Shown one piece after another: positions 63,271 through 64,000 of a stretch of DNA of 64,000 nucleotides. The notes under the pieces were generated by a model that was not told where the DNA came from, did not search any database, and worked only from the letters and a program-made list of their open reading frames with translations. Position 1 is the first letter of the stretch; each line of letters begins with the position of its first letter. The position numbers were made by a program, and so were the translations under genes. Source of the DNA: Cyclospora cayetanensis (lineage: Eukaryota > Apicomplexa > Conoidasida > Eucoccidiorida > Eimeriidae); NCBI RefSeq assembly GCF_002999335.1, contig NW_020312678.1:1-64000 (forward strand), written 5' to 3'.

Positions 63271-64000
63271 TGCCTTTCTACCAGCTGTTACGCTACTGCG
63301 TTCACATTAGCTGGCTAGCCTGCGTCTGTTGCTTAAATAGTCAATGTGCCAGTATCAACTTTCACGGGCATGAAAATCTTAATTGCTTGCTGTAAAATGA
63401 GCAAAAATATTAAGGTACTAGGTGAATTGAATGACATCGGGCAACTCTGCGCCGCTGAGCAGGAAAGCTGTGCCAAATTACACCGTGCTCCCAAATGTGA
63501 CGACCCATCTGTTTCCCTAGGTTAGAAATTGACTCCAGATTCAGTACATATCTAGTAGGTAGTCAGCGAGTATTTTCGAGAAAGCTTTCTTCTTCTGAGC
63601 ATTCCCCACAGATTTTCGACCTGAGGGAATAGCGACAGCTAGAGCGTGGGCTGCTGCACCCTCTTCGCAGTCCAAATATTCATGGCTAGCTGCACATAGC
63701 ACCTAGCGCACAGTAAAGCAACGTTGATTCTTAGCGAGTAAAAGTTCCTCTGCTGAACGAACAGCCCAACCGCATAGTCACCTATTGACTGATTGACTAA
63801 ATAGAACACGTAAAATGTGGCTTGTGTGTAGCTTCTTTGCCTGTCACACACTCAATTTCACAAAGTAGCTTGGTGCGCAGGTATGCTATGCCCACTCTTT
63901 TACCATTGTGCTAAACCAACTAGCGAAAAGTATCACATGCTGACCGGCAATCCCATTAGTCACAAACCTATTTCCGACAAGCTCCGCAGAAAACACAACC
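63271..64000. other. No gene recognised
   Basis: No supported coding frame or repeat match; it may hold the leader of the truncated element to its left. Confidence 0.35.

Overview
The window looks like nuclear DNA of an apicomplexan coccidian, most likely an eimeriid (Eimeria/Cyclospora type). The reasons are three intron-rich eukaryotic genes with GT-AG splice sites, CAG-driven Gln and Ala runs in exons, large repeat-filled spacers, and decayed Ty3/gypsy retroelements. The assignment is inference from sequence character only. No tRNA, rRNA, CRISPR or bacterial-type operon was recognised.

Layout. About 1-2.6 kb: no gene seen. 2.65-22.5 kb, plus strand: one giant gene that I could chain from about 35 exons whose splice phases agree almost throughout, giving a protein of roughly 4,550 residues with a possible signal-peptide exon; I do not recognise the family. 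22.5-32.5 kb: gene-poor DNA with scraps of a dispersed repeat. 32.5-38.75 kb, minus strand: a complete 13-exon gene for an ITFG1/TIP/LINKIN-type FG-GAP membrane protein (1,269 aa). 38.8-47.7 kb: retroelement graveyard, including a decayed minus-strand Ty3/gypsy element (gag, reverse transcriptase, RNase H, integrase). 47.8-52.6 kb, plus strand: a Gln/Ala-rich protein of unknown function with an in-frame TGA near the end of its long first ORF. 53.27-57.05 kb, minus strand: a complete 9-exon CCT zeta (CCT6) chaperonin gene (535 aa). 57.1-64 kb: a possible broken Gln-rich coding piece, then further retroelement remnants, including a 1.14-kb near-identical copy of a segment of the first element.

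The genes do not form a pathway. CCT6 is a housekeeping cytosolic chaperonin subunit; the ITFG1-like protein is a membrane-anchored beta-propeller protein; the giant protein, if the signal exon is real, enters the secretory pathway. Exon models were built by hand from splice signals, reading-frame continuity and, for CCT6 and ITFG1, remembered family conservation; no search or RNA evidence was available.
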